DNA of 64,000 nt from assembly GCF_014856545.2 (NCBI RefSeq), contig NZ_CP109811.1, positions 1,792,001 to 1,856,000 of the forward strand. The letters are read 5' to 3'. Position 1 is the first letter of the stretch, and every line of letters starts with the position of its first letter. Position numbers and translations under genes: made by a program. The notes below the pieces were generated by a model. The model searched no databases, was not told the origin of the DNA, and worked only from the letters and a program-made list of their open reading frames with translations. Positions 1 to 10,052 of the stretch are shown piece after piece. The stretch comes from Mesobacillus jeotgali. GTDB taxonomy: Bacteria; Bacillota; Bacilli; Bacillales; Cytobacillaceae.

Positions 1-280
<280 letters not shown>

Positions 281-290
281 TTTAAAATAA

Positions 291-326
291 GGTGATATAG
301 GGAAGCGCCCTTTATCACCTTTTTTT
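291..326 (+). terminator. Intrinsic terminator after rpsB
   Basis: A 12-bp stem (GGTGATATAGGG pairing CCCTTTATCACC, one mismatch) with a 5-nt loop is followed by seven T. It lies 10 bases after the rpsB stop codon and would separate most rpsB transcription from tsf. Confidence 0.85.
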
Positions 327-375
327 AAGACTTGCTTCTGCACGGGTTAATAATAAATATCTATTTTGAACCCCT

Positions 376-503
376 GTTGATTGAAGTGTAGGCGCGAGAC
401 TCCTGCGGGATCAGCGGGACGGGTGAGACCCCACAGGCGCAAAAGCGCCGAGGAGGCTCACCGCACGCCCCGCGGAAAGCGAAGCGCCGGAACGGAAATC
501 AAC
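376..503. repeat. GC-rich fold-back repeat, copy 1
   Basis: This 128-bp element between rpsB and tsf has complementary ends: GTTGATT at the left and AATCAAC at the right, with inner GGCGC and GCGCC arms. Its GACTCCTGCGGG and CCCGCGGAAAGCGAAGCGCC blocks match a dispersed intergenic repeat I recognise from many Bacillaceae genomes. Its GC content is clearly above that of the flanks. A second copy with a different centre lies at 2999-3145. It holds no convincing gene. Confidence 0.8.
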
Positions 504-625
504 AGCCAAGGATAACAGATCCTAACTTTAAAGCCAATGTAAAACATGTCTAGGTTTATATTGGCGAAATCAAGTTAAAATAAAGTATAGTTACATATAA
601 CCGAGATTTTAGGAGGAATTTCATT

Positions 626-1510
626 ATGGCAATTACTGCACAAATGGTTAAAGAATTGCGTGAAAAAACTGGCGCAGGTATGATGGACTGCAAAAAAGCT
701 CTTCAGGAAACAAATGGTGACATGGATCAAGCGATCGACTTCCTTCGTGAAAAAGGAATTGCTAAAGCTGCGAAAAAAGCTGACCGCATCGCTGCTGAAG
801 GTACAACTTACATCCTTACTGAGGGCAACGAAGCAGTAATCCTTGAAGTGAACTCTGAAACAGACTTCGTAGCAAAGAACGAAGGCTTCCAGGTTCTAGT
901 TAAGGAAATCGCTGAGCACCTTCTTAAGAACAAGCCTGCATCTGCTGAAGAAGCTAATGCTCAAACAATGGAAAATGGCGATACAGTTGAAACTCGCATC
1001 AACAATGCGATCGCTAAAATTGGTGAGAAGCTTTCCCTTCGCCGCTTTGAAGTAAAAACTAAGACCGATAACGATGCATTCGGTGCATACCTTCACATGG
1101 GAGGACGCATTGGCGTACTTTCTGTTCTTGAAGGATCTACAGACGAAGCAGCTGCTAAAGATGTTTCCATGCACATCGCTGCATTGAACCCTAAATATGT
1201 TTCTCGTGATGAAGTATCTCAAGAAGAAGTTGAGCACGAGCGTCAAATTCTTACACAACAAGCTCTTAACGAAGGAAAGCCAGAAAATATCGTTGCGAAA
1301 ATGGTTGAAGGCCGCCTAAGCAAGTATTTCGAAGATGTTTGTGTTCTTGACCAGCCATTCGTAAAGAACCCTGACCAAAAAGTACGCCAGTTTGTTGAAT
1401 CAAAAGGCGGAACACTTCGTGAGTTCACTCGTTATGAAGTAGGCGAAGGAATCGAAAAGCGTGAAGATAACTTTGCTGAAGAAGTAATGAACCAAGTAAA
1501 CAAGAAATAA
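626..1510 (+). CDS. tsf: Elongation factor Ts
   Basis: EF-Ts is the cytoplasmic guanine-nucleotide exchange factor that reloads EF-Tu with GTP. The 294-residue product has the usual family length. The N-terminal UBA-like module ([20 protein letters not shown]) comes first, and the [10 protein letters not shown] segment that contacts EF-Tu lies near residue 80. The ATG at 626 follows AGGAGGAATTTCATT, a good ribosome binding site. A terminator and a fold-back repeat separate it from rpsB, so it probably has its own promoter; TATAGT at 586-591 is a possible -10, but with a long spacer to TTGGCG. Confidence 0.98.
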   Translation: MAITAQMVKELREKTGAGMMDCKKALQETNGDMDQAIDFLREKGIAKAAKKADRIAAEGTTYILTEGNEAVILEVNSETDFVAKNEGFQVLVKEIAEHLLKNKPASAEEANAQTMENGDTVETRINNAIAKIGEKLSLRRFEVKTKTDNDAFGAYLHMGGRIGVLSVLEGSTDEAAAKDVSMHIAALNPKYVSRDEVSQEEVEHERQILTQQALNEGKPENIVAKMVEGRLSKYFEDVCVLDQPFVKNPDQKVRQFVESKGGTLREFTRYEVGEGIEKREDNFAEEVMNQVNKK

Positions 1511-1532
1511 TTTTTACTAGCCTATGTAATTG

Positions 1533-1561
1533 CAGGGAACACTCCAGTGTTCCCTGTTTTT
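1533..1561 (+). terminator. Intrinsic terminator after tsf
   Basis: A perfect 11-bp inverted repeat (CAGGGAACACT with AGTGTTCCCTG) is followed by five T, 22 bases after the tsf stop codon. Confidence 0.9.
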
Positions 1562-1579
1562 GGACATAGCTTTAAAAGT

Positions 1580-1615
1580 AGGCTTTTCCTGCAGCATTAA
1601 TGCTGCGGTAAGCCT
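1580..1615 (+). promoter_or_regulatory. Hairpin in the pyrH 5' leader
   Basis: AGGCTT and AAGCCT enclose the palindrome GCAGCATTAATGCTGC. No T tract follows, so it looks like a leader or processing structure and not a terminator. It ends 23 bases before the pyrH start. Confidence 0.5.
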
Positions 1616-1638
1616 GAAATTACATATGGAGGTACCCT

Positions 1639-2364
1639 ATGACGAGCCCTAAATACAAAAGAGTTGTTTTAAAGTTAAGTGGAGAAGCATTAGCCGGAGA
1701 ACAAGGATTTGGCATCAATCCGTCGGTAATTAAAAATGTTGCAGACCAAGTGAAGGAGATTGCAGAACTGGATGTTGAGGTCGCTGTTGTAGTAGGCGGA
1801 GGAAACATCTGGAGAGGCAAAATCGGAGAAGAAATGGGCATGGACAGAGCGACGGCAGACTATATGGGCATGCTCGCTACCGTCATGAATTCCCTGTCAT
1901 TGCAAGACAGCCTGGAACAAGCGGGAATCGAGACAAGGGTTCAAACTTCCATCGAAATGCGCCAGGTAGCAGAGCCGTACATAAGAAGAAGGGCAATCAG
2001 GCACCTGGAGAAAAAGCGTGTGGTCATTTTTGCAGCCGGAACTGGAAATCCGTACTTCTCAACGGATACTACCGCTGCATTGCGCGCTGCTGAGATCGAA
2101 GCAGATGTAATCCTTATGGCTAAGAATAACGTTGATGGCGTTTACTCAGCTGACCCGCGTGTTGACAAGAATGCTACTAAGTATGAAGAGCTCTCATACC
2201 TGGATGTGCTTAAGGAAGGCCTTGCTGTCATGGATTCAACGGCTTCATCCTTGTGTATGGACAATGATATCCCGTTAATTGTATTCTCTATTATGGAAAA
2301 AGGTAATATTAAACGAGCAGTAATGGGTGAAACAATCGGAACAACCGTGAGGGGGAAAAACTAA
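1639..2364 (+). CDS. pyrH: UMP kinase (uridylate kinase)
   Basis: PyrH phosphorylates UMP to UDP in pyrimidine nucleotide synthesis; the bacterial enzyme is a hexamer of the amino-acid-kinase fold, regulated by GTP and UTP in this family. The 241-residue product starts with the [12 protein letters not shown] phosphate-binding segment, followed by [11 protein letters not shown] and the nucleotide-binding [13 protein letters not shown] motif near residue 135. The ATG follows GGAGGTACCCT. Its stop codon overlaps the frr start (TAATG), so the two genes are translationally coupled. Confidence 0.98.
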   Translation: MTSPKYKRVVLKLSGEALAGEQGFGINPSVIKNVADQVKEIAELDVEVAVVVGGGNIWRGKIGEEMGMDRATADYMGMLATVMNSLSLQDSLEQAGIETRVQTSIEMRQVAEPYIRRRAIRHLEKKRVVIFAAGTGNPYFSTDTTAALRAAEIEADVILMAKNNVDGVYSADPRVDKNATKYEELSYLDVLKEGLAVMDSTASSLCMDNDIPLIVFSIMEKGNIKRAVMGETIGTTVRGKN

Positions 2365-2921
2365 TGCCAAAACAAGCAATTGCCAATGCGAAAGAAAGAA
2401 TGTCTAAAGCGATCCAAGCTTATACCCGCGAACTTGCCAGCATTCGTGCAGGGAGAGCAAGTGCCTCTCTTCTTGACAGAGTACAGGTGGAATACTATGG
2501 AGCTCCAACTCCAGTCAATCAACTTGCTGGCATTTCTGTACCGGAAGCGCGTCTTTTGGTCATCCAGCCTTATGATAAGTCAATCCTTGGTGAGATTGAA
2601 AAAGCTATCCTGAAGTCTGATCTTGGCCTGAACCCTGCAAATGATGGATCAATCATCAGGATCGCGATTCCTCAACTGACTGAGGAGCGACGCAAGGAAC
2701 TTGCGAAGCAGGTTAAAAAGGAAGCAGAAGAAGCAAAAATCGCTATCCGCAATATCCGTCGTGATGGAAATGAAGATCTGAAAAAGCTTGAGAAAAACGG
2801 CGAAATTACAGAAGATGACCTGCGTGGATATTCTGACGATATTCAAAAGCTGACAGACGAACACATTGCAAAAATTGATCAGATTACAAAAGATAAAGAA
2901 AAAGAAATTATGGAAGTGTAA
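2364..2921 (+). CDS. frr: Ribosome recycling factor
   Basis: RRF works with EF-G to split post-termination ribosomes. The product has 185 residues, the normal length. It shows the three-helix-bundle signatures: [13 protein letters not shown] near residue 20, the ending of domain I at [20 protein letters not shown], and a final long helix with [14 protein letters not shown]. It overlaps pyrH by one base and is closed by an intrinsic terminator. Confidence 0.98.
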   Translation: MPKQAIANAKERMSKAIQAYTRELASIRAGRASASLLDRVQVEYYGAPTPVNQLAGISVPEARLLVIQPYDKSILGEIEKAILKSDLGLNPANDGSIIRIAIPQLTEERRKELAKQVKKEAEEAKIAIRNIRRDGNEDLKKLEKNGEITEDDLRGYSDDIQKLTDEHIAKIDQITKDKEKEIMEV

Positions 2922-2947
2922 TCACTGCATTTGCAGTCAACATCGAA

Positions 2948-2974
2948 AACCCTCTGTTTTCCAGGGGGTTTTTT
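2948..2974 (+). terminator. Intrinsic terminator after frr
   Basis: A 9-bp stem (AACCCTCTG with CAGGGGGTT, one wobble pair) has a TTTTC loop and is followed by TTTT, 26 bases past the frr stop. Confidence 0.85.
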
Positions 2975-2998
2975 CTCTATACATATACTTGCTGATGA

Positions 2999-3145
2999 GT
3001 TGATTGGAATGGAAGGCGCCGCAGACTCCTCCGAAAATGCTAGCGCATTTCCATCGTACGTGGGAAGACTCGAGGAAGCTCTTCAAAGTCCTGCGGGCTC
3101 AGCTCCGGTCCCGCGGAAAGCGAAGCGCCTGGAATGGAAATCAAC
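2999..3145. repeat. GC-rich fold-back repeat, copy 2 (variant centre)
   Basis: It shares both ends with the element at 376-503: GTTGATTG...GGCGC at the left and CCCGCGGAAAGCGAAGCGCC plus GGAAATCAACAG at the right. The central part differs and is longer (147 against 128 bp). A 73-codon open frame crosses it, but that frame begins in the frr terminator region and resembles nothing known to me, so I do not call a gene. Confidence 0.75.
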
Positions 3146-3509
3146 AGTCTAATTTAACACAGCTAAAATTAAAACAATAAGTTTACGGAAACAGCCTGAA
3201 TGATAGAATATAATAATATTGGCTGTATTATTCTGTTTTACTTCATAAGAACATATTCTGTATATAAGGCTCCTTTTGCGTAAGGGCAGGCTGGAATTGA
3301 AGAATATTAATGTGAGACCATCCGTTTATAGAGATATCTTTTTTCTTTTTTGGTATGATAGTGGCATATGGAATTGAAGAGAGAAAAAAGAATTACTCTA
3401 ACGCTGTTAATGAGCAGTCCAGCTTCAGCGCCATATCGATCCCTGTCACAGTCAATAGGGATGAACGACTCATTGGAGCTAAAGATAATCTTTTGGGGGA
3501 GCTGTCACA
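3146..3509 (+). other. uppS upstream region with probable promoter and leader
   Basis: This AT-rich stretch holds no gene I can support. TATGAT at 3354-3359 is a plausible -10, though no good -35 is visible, and would leave a leader of about 145 nt. The leader contains a small hairpin (ATCCCT with AGGGAT, about 3439-3462). No T-box or other riboswitch family that I know is evident. A ribosome binding site (GGGGGAG) precedes the uppS start. Confidence 0.4.
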
Positions 3510-4286
3510 ATGTTAAATAAAATGAATCCGTGGAAAAAGGATCAAAATCCTGCCGGTTTCCGAGATCGTGTACTTCATATTAAAGAAAATGAAGTCCCTT
3601 CTCATGTTGCCATCATTATGGATGGTAACGGACGCTGGGCTAAAAAGCGTGCTTTGCCCCGGGTTGCTGGCCATCATGAAGGCATGAAGGTTGTCCGTAA
3701 AATAACCAAGCTGGCCAATGAGCTTGGTGTCAAGACGCTTACTGTTTATGCTTTCTCTACTGAAAACTGGAAAAGGCCCAAAATGGAAGTGGATTTCCTA
3801 ATGAAGCTGCCCGAAGAATTTCTTGGCACTTTCCTTCCAGAATTAATTGAAGAAAATGTCCGTGTCGAAATGATAGGTTATATGGATAAGCTTCCAGAGC
3901 ATACCAAAAGGGCCGTAGGGAAAGCGATGGAAGACACGAAGGATAACACCGGTCTTGTCTTGAACTTTGCTCTCAACTATGGAAGCCGTGGAGAAATCAT
4001 AGACAGCGTCAAAAGAGTTATCGATGACGTGAAAAATGGTAAAATGGCTGAAAGTGAGTTGACGGAAGAAGTCTTTTCAACTTACTTGATGACCAAGGAT
4101 TTGGATGATCCGGACTTGTTAATCAGGACTAGTGGAGAAATCCGCTTGAGCAATTTTATGCTTTGGCAGCTTGCATACACGGAGTTCTGGTTTACTGATG
4201 TTCTGTGGCCGGACTTTGATGAAGAACACTTTGTCGAAGCAATTGAAGCATTCCAGGGCCGGCAGCGGCGTTTTGGAGGAGTATAA
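3510..4286 (+). CDS. uppS: Undecaprenyl pyrophosphate synthase (cis-prenyltransferase)
   Basis: UppS condenses farnesyl diphosphate with eight isopentenyl diphosphates, making the C55 lipid carrier for peptidoglycan and teichoic acid synthesis. At 258 residues it matches the family. Key motifs are IIMDGNGRWAKKR near residue 36, which holds the catalytic Asp, TVYAFSTENWKRP near residue 87, and DLLIRTSGEIRLSNFMLWQ near residue 205. The following cdsA and dxr make this a lipid and isoprenoid cluster. Confidence 0.98.
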   Translation: MLNKMNPWKKDQNPAGFRDRVLHIKENEVPSHVAIIMDGNGRWAKKRALPRVAGHHEGMKVVRKITKLANELGVKTLTVYAFSTENWKRPKMEVDFLMKLPEEFLGTFLPELIEENVRVEMIGYMDKLPEHTKRAVGKAMEDTKDNTGLVLNFALNYGSRGEIIDSVKRVIDDVKNGKMAESELTEEVFSTYLMTKDLDDPDLLIRTSGEIRLSNFMLWQLAYTEFWFTDVLWPDFDEEHFVEAIEAFQGRQRRFGGV

Positions 4287-4305
4287 AAAAGGTGTGAATA
4301 AATAG

Positions 4306-5094
4306 ATGAAGCAAAGAATCATTACAGCAGTCATAGCAGCAGCTGTTTTTCTTCCAATCGTTATTTTTGGAGGCTGGCCATTTATTGCAATGGTTTACCT
4401 AATAGCATCAGTTGCATTATACGAAGCATTGAAGATGAAACATTTAAAGCTTTTCTCGGTTCCAGGCATTCTATCATTGTTGTTATTGTGGACTTTCCTG
4501 ATACCCGAACAATATAGCGATCTTCTTGTTGAATTTGATTATACAAAACTAGAGCTTTTCTTTCTTGGAGTGCTTTTATTTCTGACTTATACTGTCATAA
4601 CTAAAAATCGCTTCACTTTTGAAGATGTTGCTTTTTCAATCATGTCAATACTCTATGTCGGGCTCGGCTTTTATTTCTTCATTGAAACTAGAGAAGAAAG
4701 CCTGACCTATGTGTTCTATTCACTATTCATAATCTGGGCTACCGATTCAGGAGCCTATTTTATCGGACGGGCAATTGGCAAGCATAAGCTATGGCCCGAA
4801 ATCAGCCCTAACAAGACAACAGAAGGCTTTTTTGGCGGTGTAGTGTCTGCACTCGCAGTTGCTGCCCTGTTCAGTGTGTTCGGGGATATGAAGGTTCCGA
4901 CTGTTATCCTGCTTATGGCGACAGCATTTTTATCAGTGTTCGGCCAAATTGGAGACCTTGTTGAGTCAGCACTGAAGCGACATTACAATGTAAAGGACTC
5001 AGGCAACATCCTTCCAGGACATGGAGGCATGCTTGACCGCTTCGACAGCTTGTTGTTTGTCTGGCCGTTAATCCACCTGTTCCATTTGTTATAA
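4306..5094 (+). CDS. cdsA: Phosphatidate cytidylyltransferase (CDP-diglyceride synthase)
   Basis: CdsA converts phosphatidic acid and CTP to CDP-diacylglycerol at the membrane, the branch point for phosphatidylglycerol and phosphatidylethanolamine. The 262-residue protein is hydrophobic with about seven or eight membrane segments. It carries the family signature: ATDSGAYFIGRAIGKHK, then SPNKTTEGFFGG and the C-terminal HGGMLDRFDSL motif. It lies 19 bases after uppS. Its product feeds pgsA, found at 52.4 kb in this window. Confidence 0.97.
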   Translation: MKQRIITAVIAAAVFLPIVIFGGWPFIAMVYLIASVALYEALKMKHLKLFSVPGILSLLLLWTFLIPEQYSDLLVEFDYTKLELFFLGVLLFLTYTVITKNRFTFEDVAFSIMSILYVGLGFYFFIETREESLTYVFYSLFIIWATDSGAYFIGRAIGKHKLWPEISPNKTTEGFFGGVVSALAVAALFSVFGDMKVPTVILLMATAFLSVFGQIGDLVESALKRHYNVKDSGNILPGHGGMLDRFDSLLFVWPLIHLFHLL

Positions 5095-5189
5095 TGTCTT
5101 GAGCGCATCGTAATAAAGATAAGAAATTAATGAATTCGATAATACCGGGTGTGTACCGTTTCCCGTTGGAGATATTAGGAGTGAAATTT

Positions 5190-6332
5190 GTGAAAAGAAT
5201 CAGCTTGTTGGGAGCAACAGGATCGATTGGAATCCAGACGCTCGATGTAATCAGGGAGCATCCCGAAGAGTTCAAGCTAGTATCAATGTCTGCTGGAAGA
5301 AACATAGAGCTTACCAGGAAAATCATAACTGAATTTCTGCCAGAACTTGTTTCTGTTCAGGAGAAAGACGATGCTGAACGGTTAAAATTAGAATTCCCCC
5401 AGGTGAGGATTATATTTGGACAAGAAGGCCTAGTGGAGGCTGCTGTTTTTCATAAGGCGGATATACTTGTCAATGCGGTACTCGGAAGTGTTGGTTTAGG
5501 GCCAACATTGGAGGCGATCAGATCAGGCAAGACGATCGCGATCGCGAATAAGGAAACGCTTGTAACTGCTGGTCATATCGTCATGGATGAGGCAAAGCGA
5601 CATAACGTATCCATCCTCCCTGTTGACAGTGAGCATTCTGCCATTTTTCAGGCATTACAAGGTGAAAGGGAAAAGAATATTGAGAGACTGATCCTCACAG
5701 CTTCGGGAGGCAGCTTCAGAGACCGGAAGAGGGAAGAGCTGCAAGGTGTAACAAAAGCAGATGCCTTGAACCATCCAAACTGGTCAATGGGTGCAAAAAT
5801 CACGATTGATTCCGCCACGATGATGAATAAGGGTCTGGAAGTCATTGAAGCTCATTGGCTTTTCTCTCTTCCGTATGATGATATATCGGTCCTCCTCCAT
5901 CGAGAGAGCATCATCCATTCGATGGTAGAGTTCCATGACACAAGTATTATGGCACAGCTCGGAACACCTGATATGAAAGTGCCTATTCAATACGCCCTTA
6001 CATATCCTGACAGATTGCCATTGGTTACAGGGAAAAGGTTGAATCTTGCAGAAATTGGACTGCTCCACTTTTCGGAAATGGATTTTGACCGGTTCCGCTG
6101 CCTGAAGTTTGCTTATGATGCCGGACGGGCGGGAGGCACTTTGCCGGCAGTCATGAATGCTGCGAATGAAGCAGCAGTAGCTGCCTTTTTGGACGACAGA
6201 ATCACATTCCTTCAAATTGAGGACTTAATAGAGAGAGCAATGGAAAACCATAACATCATAGAAAAACCGGACCTTGAATCAATTCAAGAGGTTGACAAAG
6301 AGACTAGAAGGTATGTAAAGTCACTACTATAA
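5190..6332 (+). CDS. dxr: 1-deoxy-D-xylulose 5-phosphate reductoisomerase
   Basis: Dxr is the second enzyme of the non-mevalonate isoprenoid pathway, making 2-C-methylerythritol 4-phosphate with NADPH and a divalent metal. From the GTG at 5190, which follows AGGAG with an 8-base spacer, the protein has 380 residues; an upstream in-frame extension from 5130 lacks a ribosome binding site. The N-terminal [15 protein letters not shown]ossmann motif, the [12 protein letters not shown] metal-site motif and GGSFRD near residue 185 are all present. It supplies precursors used by uppS two genes upstream. Confidence 0.96.
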   Translation: MKRISLLGATGSIGIQTLDVIREHPEEFKLVSMSAGRNIELTRKIITEFLPELVSVQEKDDAERLKLEFPQVRIIFGQEGLVEAAVFHKADILVNAVLGSVGLGPTLEAIRSGKTIAIANKETLVTAGHIVMDEAKRHNVSILPVDSEHSAIFQALQGEREKNIERLILTASGGSFRDRKREELQGVTKADALNHPNWSMGAKITIDSATMMNKGLEVIEAHWLFSLPYDDISVLLHRESIIHSMVEFHDTSIMAQLGTPDMKVPIQYALTYPDRLPLVTGKRLNLAEIGLLHFSEMDFDRFRCLKFAYDAGRAGGTLPAVMNAANEAAVAAFLDDRITFLQIEDLIERAMENHNIIEKPDLESIQEVDKETRRYVKSLL

Positions 6333-6383
6333 AATTCAGTCTCGATAGTGGATTCTTATCCTATTAAAAGGTGGTTAGAAAAT

Positions 6384-7646
6384 TTGAATACAGTTATTGC
6401 CTTTATCGTCATTTTTGGCGCCCTGGTGTTCTTCCATGAACTTGGGCACTTGATTTTCGCCAAACGTGCAGGGATCCTCTGCCGTGAATTTGCAATTGGA
6501 TTTGGTCCTAAGGTCTTTTCTTTTAAAAAAAATGAAACGACTTATACGATCCGACTCCTTCCTATCGGAGGGTTTGTCAGAATGGCTGGCGAAGATCCCG
6601 AAATGATTGAGATCAAGCCAGGGCATAGAGTAGGTTTACTTTTTAACAAGAGTGAAGAAGTTCAGAAAATCATTCTAAATAATAAAGAAAAGTATCCTGA
6701 CGCACGAATTATCGAAGTGGAAAAAGCCGATATCGAACGTGAGCTTTTCATTAAAGGTTATGAAGAAGGGGAGGATGACAGCCAGCTGACATCTTTCCCA
6801 ATAAGCAAAACAGCCGTTCTTGTCGAGAATGGAGTGGAAACTCAAATTGCTCCATTTGACAGGCAGTTCGGTTCGAAAACGCTTGGACAGAGAACAATGG
6901 CAATCTTCGCTGGACCTATGATGAATTTCATCCTGGCAATGGTTATTTTCATCATCCTTGCCATTTTTCAGGGAATCCCGTCAAATGAACCTGTATTGGG
7001 AAAGTTGACCCCAGATGGAAGTGCACTTAAGGCGGGGCTTCAAGAGGGTGACATCGTTAACAGCATTGAGGGATCTGAAGTATCAAGCTGGCAGGATGTT
7101 GTTGAAATAATCCGGAAGAATCCGGGGAATGAGCTTGATTTCTCGATTGTTCGTGAAGGGAAGAATATCGAACTTCCAGTAACACCTGAAGTACAGGATG
7201 TTGAAGGAGAAAAAATCGGATTGATCGGTGTATACAGTCCGGTAGAAAAATCACCGTTAAAATCGATATCCTACGGCGTGAAGGAAACATACTTCTGGAC
7301 AAAAGAGATCTTTTCCATGCTTGGAAAACTACTTACTGGGCAATTCTCGATTGACGCTTTATCGGGACCTGTGGGCATTTATGTCTCAACTGATACCGTT
7401 GCAAAGTCCGGAATCTTCTATCTAATGAAATGGGCGGCAATCCTAAGCATCAACCTGGGAATCATGAACCTTCTCCCATTCCCGGCACTAGACGGGGGAA
7501 GGCTGACCTTCTTTGCGGTTGAAGCGCTGAGAGGAAAGCCAATCGACAAGCAAAAAGAGGGTATGGTCCACTTCATCGGCTTCGCATTGTTGATGCTGCT
7601 GATGCTGGTGGTCACATGGAATGATATTCAAAGATTCTTCCTGTAA
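6384..7646 (+). CDS. rasP: Site-2 intramembrane metalloprotease RasP (RseP family)
   Basis: RasP cleaves substrates inside the membrane, such as anti-sigma factors and signal-peptide remnants in B. subtilis. I place the start at TTG 6384, after AAAGGTGG, giving 420 residues; the in-frame extension to 6348 has no ribosome binding site. The zinc motif HELGH is at residues 18-22 in the first membrane helix, a PDZ domain lies in the middle (about 205-285), and LPFPALDGGRL near the C terminus supplies the third metal ligand. It lies 51 bases after dxr. Confidence 0.95.
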   Translation: MNTVIAFIVIFGALVFFHELGHLIFAKRAGILCREFAIGFGPKVFSFKKNETTYTIRLLPIGGFVRMAGEDPEMIEIKPGHRVGLLFNKSEEVQKIILNNKEKYPDARIIEVEKADIERELFIKGYEEGEDDSQLTSFPISKTAVLVENGVETQIAPFDRQFGSKTLGQRTMAIFAGPMMNFILAMVIFIILAIFQGIPSNEPVLGKLTPDGSALKAGLQEGDIVNSIEGSEVSSWQDVVEIIRKNPGNELDFSIVREGKNIELPVTPEVQDVEGEKIGLIGVYSPVEKSPLKSISYGVKETYFWTKEIFSMLGKLLTGQFSIDALSGPVGIYVSTDTVAKSGIFYLMKWAAILSINLGIMNLLPFPALDGGRLTFFAVEALRGKPIDKQKEGMVHFIGFALLMLLMLVVTWNDIQRFFL

Positions 7647-7661
7647 GTTAATACATTTTAC

Positions 7662-7696
7662 TTCCTGCCCGGGCCAAACCGGGCAGGAACATTTTT
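7662..7696 (+). terminator. Intrinsic terminator after rasP
   Basis: A perfect 11-bp stem (TTCCTGCCCGG with CCGGGCAGGAA) with a 6-nt loop is followed by an imperfect T tract (CATTTTTA). Confidence 0.85.
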
Positions 7697-7728
7697 AAAA
7701 ACATGAACTAATCCTAATGAGGTGTTAA

Positions 7729-9434
<1,706 letters not shown>

Positions 9435-9441
9435 TTTGGCG

Positions 9442-9475
9442 GCGGATCCTTTATCAGGGTCCGCTCATTTTATTT
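9442..9475 (+). terminator. Intrinsic terminator after proS
   Basis: GCGGATCCT pairs with AGGGTCCGC (9 bp with one wobble) around a TTATC loop, followed by TCATTTTATTT. Confidence 0.75.
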
Positions 9476-9500
9476 ACTGAGGATAGATTTATAGCTCCCC

Positions 9501-9800
9501 ATAAGGGTACATTTATGGATTAATCGTACCCTTATGCAGCGAAATCAACCTCTATAAGGGTACATTTAAGGTTTAATCGTACCCTTATGCAGCGAAATCA
9601 ACCTCTATAAGGGTACATTTAAGGTTTAATCGTAGCCTTATGCAGCGAAATCAACTCCTATAAGGGTACATTTAAGGTTTAATCGTACCCTTATGCAGCG
9701 AAATCAATCTCTATGAGGGTACATTTAAGGTTTAATCGTACCCTTATGCAATGAAATCAACTCCCATAAGGGTACAATTAAGCATCTAATCACGTCCTAA
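9501..9800. repeat. Tandem array A: 53-bp units built on inverted ATAAGGGTAC arms
   Basis: Units start at 9501, 9554, 9607, 9660, 9713 and 9766, each exactly 53 bases apart. Each unit reads ATAAGGGTAC, 15 nt, GTACCCTTAT, then 18 nt. Units 2-5 are nearly identical throughout, unit 1 varies in the 15-nt spacer, and the right arm of the sixth unit is degenerate. The array lies between the proS terminator and the polC promoter region, with no gene inside. The same arms and spacings recur at 58577-58798. Confidence 0.9.
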
Positions 9801-10052
9801 AGCCGCGTCTTCACTTTCTATAACAGTATACATACATCAAAAAAAGCTCTAGATTCGCTGTGTTTTTTTACAATATATATATTTATTGAATGATTCAAAT
9901 GGTAATATCAAACACAGGTAAAAGTACAAGCATTTTATGTTATAATAACCTTTGCTATTAAACATGAAATACATCCAACCAGAGTTGTTTTCAAACGGGC
10001 AATTCCGCCCGATAGATAGAATTTAAGCTTTTCAGATGGGAGAGAAATAACC
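9801..10052 (+). promoter_or_regulatory. polC upstream region with possible promoter
   Basis: An AT-rich stretch with TATAAT at 9941-9946 is the best -10 candidate; no strong -35 stands upstream. A short hairpin (CGGGC with GCCCG, about 9996-10011) lies in the presumed leader. AGATGGGAGAG before the ATG at 10053 is the ribosome binding site. I see no further gene here. Confidence 0.4.

Noticed and set aside
896..1261. Minus-strand open frame of 121 codons inside tsf
   Set aside because: It is antisense to a fully conserved gene with normal codon structure; similar antisense frames occur opposite most genes here.
2931..3152. Open frame of 73 codons across the frr terminator and repeat copy 2
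   Set aside because: It starts in the terminator region, spans a dispersed repeat, has no good ribosome binding site and resembles no known protein.
3354..3509. T-box or other riboswitch before uppS
   Set aside because: I could not find a T-box core or any known riboswitch core; only one short stem is visible.
9501..9800. Array A as a CRISPR
   Set aside because: The entire 53-bp unit repeats, with no unique spacers between conserved repeats, and there are no cas genes nearby. The same holds for arrays B and C.
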